14,859 nucleotides of DNA from CAYSHJ01 sp964589725 (lineage in GTDB: Bacteria; Planctomycetota; Planctomycetia; Planctomycetales; Planctomycetaceae), in assembly GCA_964589725.1 (NCBI GenBank), contig CAZPUJ010000318.1:1-14859 (forward strand), written 5' to 3'. How positions within the stretch are numbered: position 1 is the stretch's first letter; each line of letters starts with the position of its first letter. Below, piece after piece: positions 9,501-14,859 of this stretch. Made by a program: the position numbers and the translations under genes. The notes under the pieces were generated by a model. It did not search any database, was not told the origin of the DNA, and saw only the letters and a list, made by a program, of their open reading frames with translations.

Positions 9501-9918
9501 TTTCGGCCGTCCAACGTCCGTCGGTCAACACGCCTCTCGTCGCATCAAATGTTGAAGACAACGACTGCCAGGCGATGTGTGCAACATGCCGCTTCGCAGG
9601 CTTCTTACGATTCGCTTCAAGCAGCAGTTCGTACTCCTCGAACGGCACCTGTTCCAATTCTTCCTTCGGTTTCGGCCAATCCTTCAGCTGCGCACTCGGG
9701 ACAAAAACGTGTCGCACTTTCGGCCGAGCCTCAGCGGACAAAGAAAGCTCGGTGAAGAATGCGAGGTCAGCCTGCCACACGGCGGCAAAGAAGAGTACAA
9801 ATTGCCAATTGCAAATTGCCGATTGCAAATTGAGGTGGGAGCGAGCCGTTGTTCGCGTCGATACCGCAATTTGCAATTTGCAGTCTGATTGTTGCAATTT
9901 GCAATTCTGCCTCGTCAT
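3538..9918 (-). CDS. Giant two-module, signal-bearing membrane-anchored beta-rich protein of unknown function (modules B and C)
   Basis: I do not recognise a named family. Starting at ATG 9918 (GGGAGGG 6 nt upstream) the product has 2126 residues. TTG 9924 would add only two. Module B (1-~950) has a heptad-repeat-encoded N-terminus, a hydrophobic segment (~40-56) and a possible cleavage after SAEA (~64). A long beta-rich region contains VPFEEYELLLEANRK (91-105), LRLPW (329-333), PQLGRL (353-358), YRVPPGWEILDV (482-493), IEARRP (537-542) and RVPSNTNFLWN (~751-761). Membrane segments lie at ~879-897, 908-926 and 932-946. Module C (~952-2126) restarts with an in-frame Met952, a second signal-like segment (975-991, ending STFA), FVPKALMDLWRE (1036-1047) and beta-rich repeats, including VLPRGVIIRDGDV (~1270-1282). 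It ends with a helical stretch (~1907-1990) and membrane segments at ~2039-2059 and ~2072-2102. No catalytic motif is visible. It is probably an envelope or surface protein. It lies 2 nt downstream of module A's gene, so it is almost surely co-transcribed with it. Confidence 0.85.
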   Translation of the reverse strand: MTRQNCKLQQSDCKLQIAVSTRTTARSHLNLQSAICNWQFVLFFAAVWQADLAFFTELSLSAEARPKVRHVFVPSAQLKDWPKPKEELEQVPFEEYELLLEANRKKPAKRHVAHIAWQSLSSTFDATRGVLTDGRWTAEIHGNAARRELMSLDSLDVALSELRWSDGDAVWGTAPSGESLLLVDSAERRLEGKFSRQGRRLQRTWQFDVPLASATVSELKLRVPAKYVVKCEAGKVRGPLSTDDGGWHLWQIDLGSLSRCEVLVMESTTSAPTESVVIYEQTSSYVLREAEVELQCEITAEVFHTPKATLTFTVPDDLSIYSVGFAADLRLPWRDLPRVPGQARQIEVNLPEPQLGRLRTLQVLAGSVAKWEPSLSLPRLMLSEGWFVGGRWNVAVDTPLVWRAMRPVGLRLTEVDANSPNVRRLSFLQYLADPSLAMDVSYPEPQVSARCLQVLHAQDNEWRMFGEWHWQSNSGVTFATRYRVPPGWEILDVQSLAETTPGEIRNWDVVTEPSGERALICEFSRPLEGRSTQRLRIEARRPRSLTAERESFEGLMPLDCRHVDQLLAVTIPAGWRWDSPDEAVPAPTGLSPLAEAWQGFDLWKSESAQWSAATLLCRTTQVNTPLRPTAAFTREVGVPAATTSGKVGDKPPPASGRVTVSPVVTEQLVWTSAELRSLIFPGGDGHDVHWLTLQAAQVTRVGRLEFTLSEPAELVSVRMNAVRAEVERDGSRFRLPSIPQGGLQALEIQYRVPSNTNFLWNRQSVPVPRVEAPVLGFRWQFALPPNARLVEEPSHLRLLQSLDPTSWLRRLFGPLGRDSLFEWFNPMSRQSWEKLWLTDEHPRQEELSASRFAPLGWQIRVAVSPTLPAEVPWITWNADQVRILAWIGLLLSLSIGCQLRRLRIQARVHIAAMWLGLCTVGVVLSAPVYAEVLGGCLMGTLIAVLIPRRLLMSYSAARDARARGAFETTVAIQRVSGVFLLSAGLVCSTFAAEEPKAEIRNPKSEIPTFDVLIPVDSPTDALAELVQPSLKLPWAFVPKALMDLWREQRLRDNDPEVLIASARYVVQLDDQRPTVQAEFFVHRLVSERPVQIHFPFASVPLAGANSCLVDGLDHRIDINAKRDALLLDLPAREQPRTDDGRSKVITHRVTFELLPPMQSIDNLSRLKLTVPPVLASQLIVKSQQGRDVGTSTRRGEATTDAAVGTWTAQLGKVSHWSMDWSRSGTSRPRTIGDVNADVFCLAEFTPTAVRQRYRVRYAVSSGQVNEVTWVLPRGVIIRDGDVLADDLLQWSLESFGDGRQRCVIEFLKPQTGEFTVDVAGHQPPLGTSEHPRWEPWNIDPSTTEADTSTDGRRVKLQKFALGLTTLPGFKIVPDPVTSEHTLLLAKSDFLKGWANVTLPRSPQVTLQLHSPTGLMFDITPLLPQRKVRQELLLKLGRRSLDWELHAEVTTKSEAVSSGAPAFQHDLTLSPQFRVDEVSVTEDEAERLVSWTNNDQHLTLFLRGETSGIQNVFLQGRDTVPVDGRLTIPTRWFNDSEIADFSVRVRHDPSWQVQVLDEREQPLMPVETGGAVVDRPELFLGKFRVEAGSPTIIVQLTPHVPAGSAQAWTIIAPAPNNAWLWRHVEWFPDDDMITARLFWPNSWAANGSVKLSPALKELSRRPVPNGFELTVQSLDEVDAPREVLFETQPLVSDVPSWRIAPPQALEVRERQHGWLIAEEMASWLSPQSEIRPRQDASALSESVRRHLPTTTAAWSQVLVAMPALELIKPERIATPPAPKTMWMDTTVWVADGVISRGRTWLLLQPNGLKELTLRPIEGVHWLAAFVGDTPREVPANAGTLLTVSGLPNEPLVWLSIFWSADAAPRDRIIARHDAQLPVPTDAALKPARHDLTLISSGHSDLSSTRGARRVEDWDGRLSRAMSLLRVLHAHPAVGDGSFKRIWQRAQEDFDDAQHLIEKLPTEVGSGAMARLRLQAVKAEMADLESLRSRVHLAPSPTSDAFATSRWVSDTWSQVPSSWSAIADPDQNAQLSIVVVNRRWLTWFIAALSIVAVIPLFRAWLRWETGEWLAARPLLAWASLGIIWWSCLAPSVIGFGMVVLATVTAVRHRWHQTPVAVSLRDSNPHVIP
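6900..6929 (-). repeat. Heptameric tandem repeat (GGATTTC)4 inside the giant gene
   Basis: Four exact plus-strand copies of GGATTTC run from 6900 to 6927, followed by GG and then a decayed GGCTTTTGG. On the coding strand the array encodes a heptad peptide, EIRNPKSEI (residues 998-1006). It falls 7 residues after the presumed cleavage site of the internal signal segment of module C. Three units (21 bp) keep the frame, and a gain or loss of one or two would shift it. As far as I recall, AAATCCG-type heptamer arrays are usually intergenic in planctomycetes. That is memory, not a search. Confidence 0.9.
6946..7065 (-). other. Internal start codon plus signal-peptide-like segment at the module B/C junction
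   Basis: Within the giant frame, ATG at 7065-7063 (Met952) begins MSYSAARDARARGAFETT, an Arg-containing n-region. It is followed by the hydrophobic VSGVFLLSAGLVCSTFA (975-991) and then AEEP. This has the form of a Sec signal peptide and sits right after the last membrane segment of module B. Translation from here would give a 1175-residue protein, close to module A's 1193. No strong Shine-Dalgarno precedes it (CCGCGGCGATTGCTC), so independent initiation is doubtful. In the full-length product the segment is more likely a membrane helix or an internally processed signal. Confidence 0.55.
9798..9906. repeat. Inverted pair of heptamer arrays (AATTGCA type) over the 5' end of the giant gene
   Basis: The left arm (9798-9832) reads as five 7-bp steps of AATTGCC/AATTGCA/GATTGCA. 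The right arm (9866-9906) is built of the reverse complement, GCAATTT, with an interruption at 9882-9892. The arms are separated by 33 bp and could fold into an imperfect hairpin. In the giant frame they encode heptad peptides: CKLQQSDCKLQIAV within residues 5-18, and LNLQSAICNWQF within 29-41. The second arm runs into the hydrophobic core of the signal segment. The start codon at 9918 is 12 bp from the right arm, so the structure lies at the beginning of the message. Confidence 0.85.
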
Positions 9919-9920
9919 TC

Positions 9921-12900
9921 TCAACCCTCCCGATCCGATGGCGAGAGCGGTTCGCTCGGCAAAGGAACGTGTGGCGCCACGGTCGGAGTGTCCGCGCCGG
10001 CAGCCATCCCCGCCGCTTGAGCGAACGAAGATGACGCAGCGTAGAAGTCGCTGGGTGACGACAACGTTACCAACGGCATCTGGCGATCACGGTGACCGAC
10101 TCGGTCAATGAGCGTGGCGATCACGGCCATGCCGCCTCCCAAAATCGCCGGCTGCAACAAGACTTTGACTGGTTCGGAGAGCCACAACGCGGTCAGGGCC
10201 ATCGCGAATCCGACGACCAGGAACGTCAGCACGTGCCGAGTCGCGGGAATGCGGATCAGCACGAATCCCAACAACAGCGCCAACCCAGCTCCATAACCGA
10301 CGACCACCGAACGACTCATCGACCAAAACACCAACGCCGGAGCGGGACCAAAGCAGCTCAACGGATACACGTTACTCGACGCTTGATTGCTCACCAGAGA
10401 ATCCCACACGCTCAGTTCGTCATTCAATGGCGCGGCATTACTCAGGACTCGGCCAACGTGGTCGTAACCAAAGTTCGGATTGCGACTCCACAGCAACACC
10501 GATCGCTGCCAGTGAAACTGGGCGGCGAAGTTCTGAGGCGTCGTAAAGAGATGCTGATCCTGTGGCAGCCCCACCTCCCAAATCGTCTGAGCCACCCACA
10601 CTGTTGGGGCAAAGCTGGGCACGACCAACCGATGTTTGTTGTACCAATGAAAGTGTGTCGGGACTCGAGAGAAATAGTCCAACCACAATTGCGATTTGAC
10701 AGGCTGACCAGAATCTGCCACTGGCTGCGACGGCTGTGAGTCAGTAGAGCTCGGTAGCTCTAGATGGAGCTCGACCTCGCCCGTTGGACTGCTGCGTACA
10801 ACATAATCCACAGGCGCTTGATTCCACCACACACCAAATTGTTGCGGCGAGATTTCTTCCGGCAAAAACAAAGTGAGTTCGCGCACGTCCCGGTCCAGTT
10901 CGAACAGCGCCTGTGAGTGCGACTGTCCTTCGCTGAGCAATGTCCGGATGATCGCCCTGTGAACCGTGAAATCCTGCAAGGCGGTGTCGGCCGCCGCACT
11001 GACTTTCAACGCGATGGCATTCTTCGCGCCGGCCGCTTTCCACAACGACGTCTTGTCCGACGGTAACTCCGGCTGCCAATTGGCGTCGTCCAGAGCCGCG
11101 GCGAGCTTTTCACCGGTCTTCCACTGCACTCGCGTGGCCGAATACTCGGCATCGGACGACAGAACCACGGGGATGGTGACCGACATCGGCTTGTCGGCAT
11201 TCGTACTAACGGCGTGGCTGATCTCAAATTCGGCGAGAATCTCGAGTCGGCCAAGCTGCGGTTGCTCCAGGTGCAATCGGCACTGACGTTGTTGATCGAC
11301 TTCCAGTCCGGTGAACACGGGCGTTAAAGATTTGATCTGAGCGGATTCATTCCGAATTTGGAACCGCACGCGATCGGCAATCGCTCGCGGAACCATCAGT
11401 CGAACCTGGGTTAATTTCTCAAACCCGATCTCATAGGAAATCCGCTGGCTTATCGAGATGCTGCGGTCGGCGAACGACAACTCACTGAGTGACTCTGTTC
11501 GGATGGATTGCTGTTGCACTTTCACGTTCGCCGAAAACGCCGGCGTGTCAGACTCCCATCGCCAGGCCGTGACGTTGCGAGGTGCCTCGGCCACTTTCAC
11601 GATCGCGTCATCCGGCGTCACTGGCCGCGCCTTGGATACGTCGAGTGGCCGCCATTCGACTTCCAGATTCCCGCGCGGAGCGACCGTGATCGTCGCGGCT
11701 TTCTGACTCCCGGACGCGGGAAACGGCAGCGACAGGTCGAACGGAGTCCCGTCGGTCGGAATCGGGCGACGCGCCTGCAACTTAATCTCGAACGCTCCGT
11801 CCGCACGCGTCTTGCGATCGACCAATCGAACATGGAGTTCGCTCCCGCCGGCCGAGTCTTCGATCGTCACTTGCTCCACTGATTCTGGCGTCTCGGAAGG
11901 GGCAAGCTCCCAACCTTCAGCCTTGAATGTCTTCCACGGCAACCTCAACTCAGGCAGTGATCCCCGGTAAACACGCAACCGCAGAGTTGTTTCGAGTTCC
12001 ATCGCTCCGGGATTCAGTCGTACCAAATGCCGAGGCTCAGCCGAGAAAAACGGCTCGACCTTTTGCACATCCAGCACGAGCCGAAACGGCTGCTTCAAGA
12101 AACGATAGACGTTCGCGGCACCGTTCCCCATCGCAGTGGGCAAAGTCCCGGAGATGTCCCGCAATTCGGCCAAACTCGCGGGATGCAGGAACCGATCCTC
12201 GCCTTCGCGCTTGCGAAGATTGACACCGTCCCATGCCATCACAACGACAAAGCCGATTTGACGCCGAGCGTCCTCGATCTCAAACCCTTCGACCGCCGGC
12301 AAACTGGTCGCGTCGTCGGCGATCTTCGCAGTCAGAATCCATTTCAATTCGATAGGGCCCGACGTCGGAGCTTTCAAACTCACAATCGCTCGCGATGGCG
12401 AACCCGATAACGCGCTCCATTCCTTCACCTCACGTCCCGATACATCCAACACTTCGAAGTCGGGAGGAAGTCTCACGGTGACTTTGTCAAAACTGCCTTG
12501 GATCGCGGCGATTGTCTGAGTCACGTCCAACACGAACAAGTCCGCACGCAACTCGGCCGAAATCAAAGTTCTTGACTGCAGTTCCGCCTTCGCCTCGGAC
12601 AATTCGGACACCGATTGCCAACTCAGGTCGAGCAAGCTGCCCAGCCAAGATGCCTGAATTTCAGAACGGCCATTGTCAAGCAAACGGCTCGTCACCGCCC
12701 CACGCTCCGGACCTTTGACCGACACCTTCGCCAGCGGCACGACCAACTTGATGGCGTTCACTGGGCTGACCGGCAGCGTCAGTAACAGGCGACGCACGGC
12801 GGATTGCTGACGGATCGGCACATCGAGCGTCAAACGCAGTTCATGTTGCCCCTTGCCGCGTAGCCAACAGCTATATCCCGCGCTCTCTCGATCGAACTTA

Positions 12901-13502
12901 TCGAATTGAGCTTCGCCCGTTCCTTGGTGCTCGACCTTCAACAAGGTCGCCTCGTTGAGCTTTAATGGAACCAGCACATCCGCGTCATCTTGATTGACAA
13001 AAATCTTCAGGACCGCGTCGAGTGTTGCTGAATCTCCGTTGGCCTCGACCATTCCCTGGAACGACACACTGCTGACACTGAACGCCGGAGCGGTCGGGGC
13101 ACTGTTGGCCTCGAGTGAGTTAAGCCATTTTTCGAACTTGTTCCACGTCCACGTCCGCGGAATCAATTTCATTTGCCCATCAGGACCGATCAATTCGATC
13201 ACATCATCATTGCTTGGATGCAAGCCGCGAGGCTGGCCTGTTTGATATGTGGCATTCGGTAAATGGCCCGAAGTCGAGGGCGCTGAGGGCGTCGATTTGG
13301 GCGCGGTCGGTTCGGCCGACTTTTCGGACATCGCCGATTTTGGATCATTCGTCGTTTGAGCTTCAAGCAAGGTTGGTCGGAGAGCGTCCCAGGCCAAGCA
13401 GGCGCACGTCAGCACGAACACCCAAAGCCACGAGATCGGTCGAGGACCAACTCGGCTCGGTGTTCGAAGACAGGGCTCTTTCCGCTCGCGTTCGCGGGGC
13501 AT
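9921..13502 (-). CDS. Large exported, membrane-anchored beta-rich protein of unknown function (module A)
   Basis: The product has 1193 residues starting at the ATG at 13502. The Shine-Dalgarno is weak (GTGAG ~10 nt upstream). The N-terminus is basic (MPRERERKEP), followed by a hydrophobic segment at ~23-38 (ISWLWVFVLTCACLAW), a signal peptide or anchor. A Pro/Ser/Thr-rich spacer (~55-95) leads to the box IPRTWTWNKFEKWLN (114-128). Beta-rich repeats then run through most of the protein, including LFVLDVTQT (322-330), VRLPPDFEVLDVSG (343-356), LRLPW (519-523), LQARRP (575-580), PQLGRL (748-753) and RVPTHFHWYN (946-955). Three membrane helices occupy ~1059-1083, 1090-1108 and 1112-1132, and a ~60-residue tail ends the protein. 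The same boxes recur in modules B and C of the downstream gene, so this is a paralogue. There is no enzymatic motif. A secreted, membrane-tethered structural or adhesion-like role is a guess from architecture. The gene's TGA is 2 nt before the next ATG. Confidence 0.85.
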   Translation of the reverse strand: MPRERERKEPCLRTPSRVGPRPISWLWVFVLTCACLAWDALRPTLLEAQTTNDPKSAMSEKSAEPTAPKSTPSAPSTSGHLPNATYQTGQPRGLHPSNDDVIELIGPDGQMKLIPRTWTWNKFEKWLNSLEANSAPTAPAFSVSSVSFQGMVEANGDSATLDAVLKIFVNQDDADVLVPLKLNEATLLKVEHQGTGEAQFDKFDRESAGYSCWLRGKGQHELRLTLDVPIRQQSAVRRLLLTLPVSPVNAIKLVVPLAKVSVKGPERGAVTSRLLDNGRSEIQASWLGSLLDLSWQSVSELSEAKAELQSRTLISAELRADLFVLDVTQTIAAIQGSFDKVTVRLPPDFEVLDVSGREVKEWSALSGSPSRAIVSLKAPTSGPIELKWILTAKIADDATSLPAVEGFEIEDARRQIGFVVVMAWDGVNLRKREGEDRFLHPASLAELRDISGTLPTAMGNGAANVYRFLKQPFRLVLDVQKVEPFFSAEPRHLVRLNPGAMELETTLRLRVYRGSLPELRLPWKTFKAEGWELAPSETPESVEQVTIEDSAGGSELHVRLVDRKTRADGAFEIKLQARRPIPTDGTPFDLSLPFPASGSQKAATITVAPRGNLEVEWRPLDVSKARPVTPDDAIVKVAEAPRNVTAWRWESDTPAFSANVKVQQQSIRTESLSELSFADRSISISQRISYEIGFEKLTQVRLMVPRAIADRVRFQIRNESAQIKSLTPVFTGLEVDQQRQCRLHLEQPQLGRLEILAEFEISHAVSTNADKPMSVTIPVVLSSDAEYSATRVQWKTGEKLAAALDDANWQPELPSDKTSLWKAAGAKNAIALKVSAAADTALQDFTVHRAIIRTLLSEGQSHSQALFELDRDVRELTLFLPEEISPQQFGVWWNQAPVDYVVRSSPTGEVELHLELPSSTDSQPSQPVADSGQPVKSQLWLDYFSRVPTHFHWYNKHRLVVPSFAPTVWVAQTIWEVGLPQDQHLFTTPQNFAAQFHWQRSVLLWSRNPNFGYDHVGRVLSNAAPLNDELSVWDSLVSNQASSNVYPLSCFGPAPALVFWSMSRSVVVGYGAGLALLLGFVLIRIPATRHVLTFLVVGFAMALTALWLSEPVKVLLQPAILGGGMAVIATLIDRVGHRDRQMPLVTLSSPSDFYAASSSFAQAAGMAAGADTPTVAPHVPLPSEPLSPSDREG
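9925..9931 (-). promoter_or_regulatory. Ribosome binding site of the giant gene (decides the start)
   Basis: GGGAGGG on the coding strand lies 6 nt before ATG 9918 and overlaps the last codons of the upstream gene. It would sit directly against TTG 9924, which disfavours TTG as the start. The upstream gene's TGA (9923-9921) is 2 nt from the ATG, an arrangement typical of translational coupling. Confidence 0.65.
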
Positions 13503-13572
13503 GATGATGACTCACGCATTTTGCCAGCACATCACCAGCCACCAACCAGCGGCCGGCCAACAATGACGTGGC

Positions 13573-13587
13573 GCGGGCTTCGCCCGC
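13573..13587. repeat. Small palindrome GCGGGC-TTC-GCCCGC
   Basis: A perfect 6-bp stem with a 3-nt loop lies in the 220-bp gap between the monophosphatase gene and module A. It is the first of two adjacent hairpins. No T-run follows on either strand. Similar GC-rich mini-palindromes are often dispersed between genes in GC-rich bacteria. Confidence 0.6.
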
Positions 13588-13595
13588 AACCCATT

Positions 13596-13624
13596 TCCCT
13601 CTCCCCCGCATCGGGGGAGAGGGA
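13596..13624. repeat. Strong 13-bp hairpin element between the monophosphatase and module A genes
   Basis: The arm CCCTCTCCCCCG (13597-13608) and its exact reverse complement CGGGGGAGAGGG (13612-13623) flank a CAT loop, and one further T-A pair extends the stem to 13 bp. It lies 99 bp beyond the monophosphatase stop on the minus strand and 94 bp before the module A start. It could end the monophosphatase transcript or stabilise its 3' end, though there is no T-run. It also looks like a dispersed intergenic palindrome. Confidence 0.75.
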
Positions 13625-13722
13625 GAAATCTTCGCGTCGCACGCAATATACTTCCCAGCCGGAACCATCAACAGCGGGTTCCGGAGACGATGCGGTTTTC
13701 GCCCCCCGCGCCATCCGTGCGA

Positions 13723-14538
13723 TCAGAACAACTGTTGCAGGCCGATGTGAATCGCAGAGCCGTTGCTGCTGAGCAAATCTGGGATCTCGATGTCGACTGG
13801 TTGCCCCTGCATGCGACTGACCCGGCCACCGGCCTCCTGGACCAGCAGAATCCCGGCGGCCATGTCCCAGGGTTTCAAACTGCTTGACCAGAACGCATCG
13901 ATGCGGCCGGACGCGACATACGCCAAGTTCAACGCTGCCGATCCGGTCCGCTGAATCGTCTGTACGTGCGGCATCACGCTCAAGAACTGTTGCACCGCCC
14001 GATGTTCCGGACGACAGGCGACCGGCAAACTCGCGACGACCATTGCGTCCCGCAAATTCATCACGGCCGTCGGTCGGATCGGCCGACCGTTCACCCACGC
14101 GCCGCGACCGCGCATCGCCGTGAACAGCTCGTCCCGATTGGGGTCGTAGGTGACCGCTACCATCAATTCCAAACCAAACTGCAAGGCAATGTTCACGGCA
14201 AAGTATGGAAATCCATGCACATAATTGGACGTCCCGTCGAGCGGGTCGATGACCCAGCGCCAGGGCGAATCACTGTTCCGCTCCGAGAGTCCCTCTTCGC
14301 CGAGAAAATTGTGATCCGGAAATCGGCTGTGAATGCGCGCGTGAATCGCGTCTTGCGAGGCCAAATCCGCTTCGGTCACCAAGTTCGCCGGACTCTTTTC
14401 GCTGACTGTGAAGCGTCCCGCCCAGTCCTTGAGAATTCCACCGGCTTCACGAGCGGCCTCGCACCCCACTTGAAGGAGTTCGTCCGCGGCGACGGTGGAG
14501 TCGGGCCAGTCGAAGGTTTGTGTTGGTTGCGATGTCAT
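13723..14538 (-). CDS. Inositol-monophosphatase-family phosphatase
   Basis: This is a soluble Mg-dependent, Li-sensitive-type phosphomonoesterase of the IMPase/FBPase/CysQ superfamily. With the ATG at 14538 the product has 271 residues, the usual length. All metal-binding motifs are present: LVTEAD (residues 53-58, Asp58), GEEGL (80-84, Glu81), the hallmark WVIDPLDGTSNYVHGFP (95-111, with Asp98, Asp101 and Thr103) and KPWDMAAGILLVQEAGG (222-238, Asp225). Asp225 corresponds to Asp220 of human IMPA1. An in-frame GTG at 14601 would add 21 residues with no family match. Neither start has a clear Shine-Dalgarno. The substrate cannot be read from sequence: inositol phosphate, fructose-1,6-bisphosphate, histidinol phosphate and 3'-phosphoadenosine phosphate are all used within the superfamily. 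The product IHIGLQQLF runs to the TGA at 13725-13723. Module A follows on the same strand after 220 bp with hairpins, so co-transcription is uncertain. Confidence 0.92.
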   Translation of the reverse strand: MTSQPTQTFDWPDSTVAADELLQVGCEAAREAGGILKDWAGRFTVSEKSPANLVTEADLASQDAIHARIHSRFPDHNFLGEEGLSERNSDSPWRWVIDPLDGTSNYVHGFPYFAVNIALQFGLELMVAVTYDPNRDELFTAMRGRGAWVNGRPIRPTAVMNLRDAMVVASLPVACRPEHRAVQQFLSVMPHVQTIQRTGSAALNLAYVASGRIDAFWSSSLKPWDMAAGILLVQEAGGRVSRMQGQPVDIEIPDLLSSNGSAIHIGLQQLF

Positions 14539-14633
14539 TGAATTGCGCTCGACAGTGAAACCCGTGGGAGAACAAAGTTCGGTTTGCGACTTGAGTGACA
14601 CCGGAGTCTACAGCCAATCGGCAGCTCACTGAG

Positions 14634-14662
14634 TCTATACCGCACGCGGCCGAGTCTGACAC
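14634..14662 (-). promoter_or_regulatory. Candidate sigma-70-type promoter for the monophosphatase gene
   Basis: On the minus strand, GTGTCA (14662-14657, 4 of 6 to consensus) is followed after exactly 17 bp by TATAGA (14639-14634, 4 of 6). Transcription would start near 14627, leaving a leader of about 90 nt to ATG 14538. The spacing is good but the boxes are modest, and the -35 touches the neighbouring repeat element. Confidence 0.3.
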
Positions 14663-14705
14663 TAACCCGAAGCGTAAGCGAGGGACTGTTCCCTCAGACC
14701 TCGCT
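14661..14705. repeat. Intergenic inverted-repeat element with the CCCGAAGCGTAAGCGAGGG motif
   Basis: AGCGAGG (14677-14683) and its exact complement CCTCGCT (14699-14705) flank a 15-nt loop. Inside them a smaller AGGGA/TCCCT pair closes around CTGT. The motif resembles a dispersed intergenic sequence I associate with planctomycete genomes. That association is from memory and not tested here. Confidence 0.5.
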
Positions 14706-14749
14706 CAGCCTTCACCGCCACGGCTGGCTAATTCTTGAATCTACGGAAC

Positions 14750-14842
14750 CTGTAGCTCAGGCCCTTGTGGCCTGGGTGATGAGATTTCTGCTTGTTTTCC
14801 GACGAATTCCAATCAAACCGGCCACAAGGGCCGCGGCTACAG
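14750..14842. repeat. 93-bp element bounded by 23-bp near-perfect inverted repeats
   Basis: The left arm (14750-14772) and right arm (14820-14842) match as reverse complements at 20 of 23 positions, the three differences being a central block (TCA versus CGC). The shared outer and inner blocks are CTGTAGC and GGCCCTTGTGGCC. The 47-bp interior has no reading frame. It looks like a mobile palindromic element (MITE/REP-like) or a large structured RNA hairpin. With the preceding element it fills most of the gene-free right end (14539-14859). Confidence 0.65.
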
Positions 14843-14859
14843 ATTGCCCAACACAACGA

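Noticed and set aside
9798..9906. CRISPR-like array from the repeated AATTGCA units
   Set aside because: Units are 7 bp without unique spacers and occur in both orientations, so this is a heptamer tandem repeat, not CRISPR.
9086..10111. A 341-codon plus-strand open frame spanning the junction of the two large genes
   Set aside because: It is antisense to both genes, has Ser/Arg/Thr-rich composition with no domain, and crosses the heptamer arrays only because both strands lack stops there.
14539..14601. 21-residue N-terminal extension of the monophosphatase from GTG 14601
   Set aside because: The extra residues match nothing in the family and no Shine-Dalgarno precedes the GTG. ATG 14538 gives the usual length. 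The longer form cannot be excluded.
14750..14842. tRNA gene or intrinsic terminator in the right-end inverted repeat
   Set aside because: There is no cloverleaf, T-loop consensus or CCA-type end. The loop is 47 nt and no T-run follows the right arm.

Overview
The window looks like a chromosomal segment of a planctomycete. I infer this from the GC-rich sequence, a trypsin-like/PDZ protease pair of the kind common in that phylum, very long secreted beta-rich proteins without recognisable enzymatic motifs, and short palindromic and heptameric repeats. No marker gene in the window proves the taxonomy. I recognise no tRNA, rRNA, CRISPR array, insertion sequence or phage gene.

Layout. On the plus strand (1-2513) lie the 3' end of a trypsin-like/PDZ protease gene and, overlapping it by 4 bases, a gene for a 702-residue exported protein. 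The latter has a trypsin-like domain lacking all three catalytic residues, two PDZ domains and an alpha/beta-hydrolase domain that keeps its Ser and Asp but seems to have lost its His. After a 217-bp spacer comes uppP (2731-3531), the undecaprenyl-diphosphate phosphatase. It ends 6 bp from the convergent 3' end of the large minus-strand cluster.

On the minus strand, reading right to left, are an inositol-monophosphatase-family gene (13723-14538), a 220-bp gap with two hairpins, a 1193-residue membrane-anchored protein (9921-13502, 'module A') and a 2126-residue protein (3538-9918). The last two genes are only 2 nt apart and should form an operon. By eye, the 2126-residue protein is two proteins in one frame. 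Its first ~950 residues (module B) and last ~1175 residues (module C) each have a signal-like hydrophobic segment, a long beta-rich region and a C-terminal cluster of membrane helices. Module A has the same plan, and modules A and C are almost the same length. Short sequence boxes recur in A, B and C, so the cluster looks like a triplicated family whose last two members are fused.

Two different 7-bp tandem repeats lie inside the 2126-residue gene, at the two places where a module begins. An inverted pair of AATTGCA-type arrays follows the start codon, and a (GGATTTC)4 array follows the internal signal-like segment of module C. Being heptamers, they are in frame only in steps of three units, so they could record how the fusion arose or act as a frame switch.

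The right end (14539-14859, 321 bp) holds no gene I can support. It contains a weak promoter candidate for the monophosphatase gene and two inverted-repeat elements. The plus-strand genes and the minus-strand cluster all point to the cell envelope (lipid carrier recycling, exported PDZ proteins, anchored extracytoplasmic proteins). A direct functional link between them is only inference.
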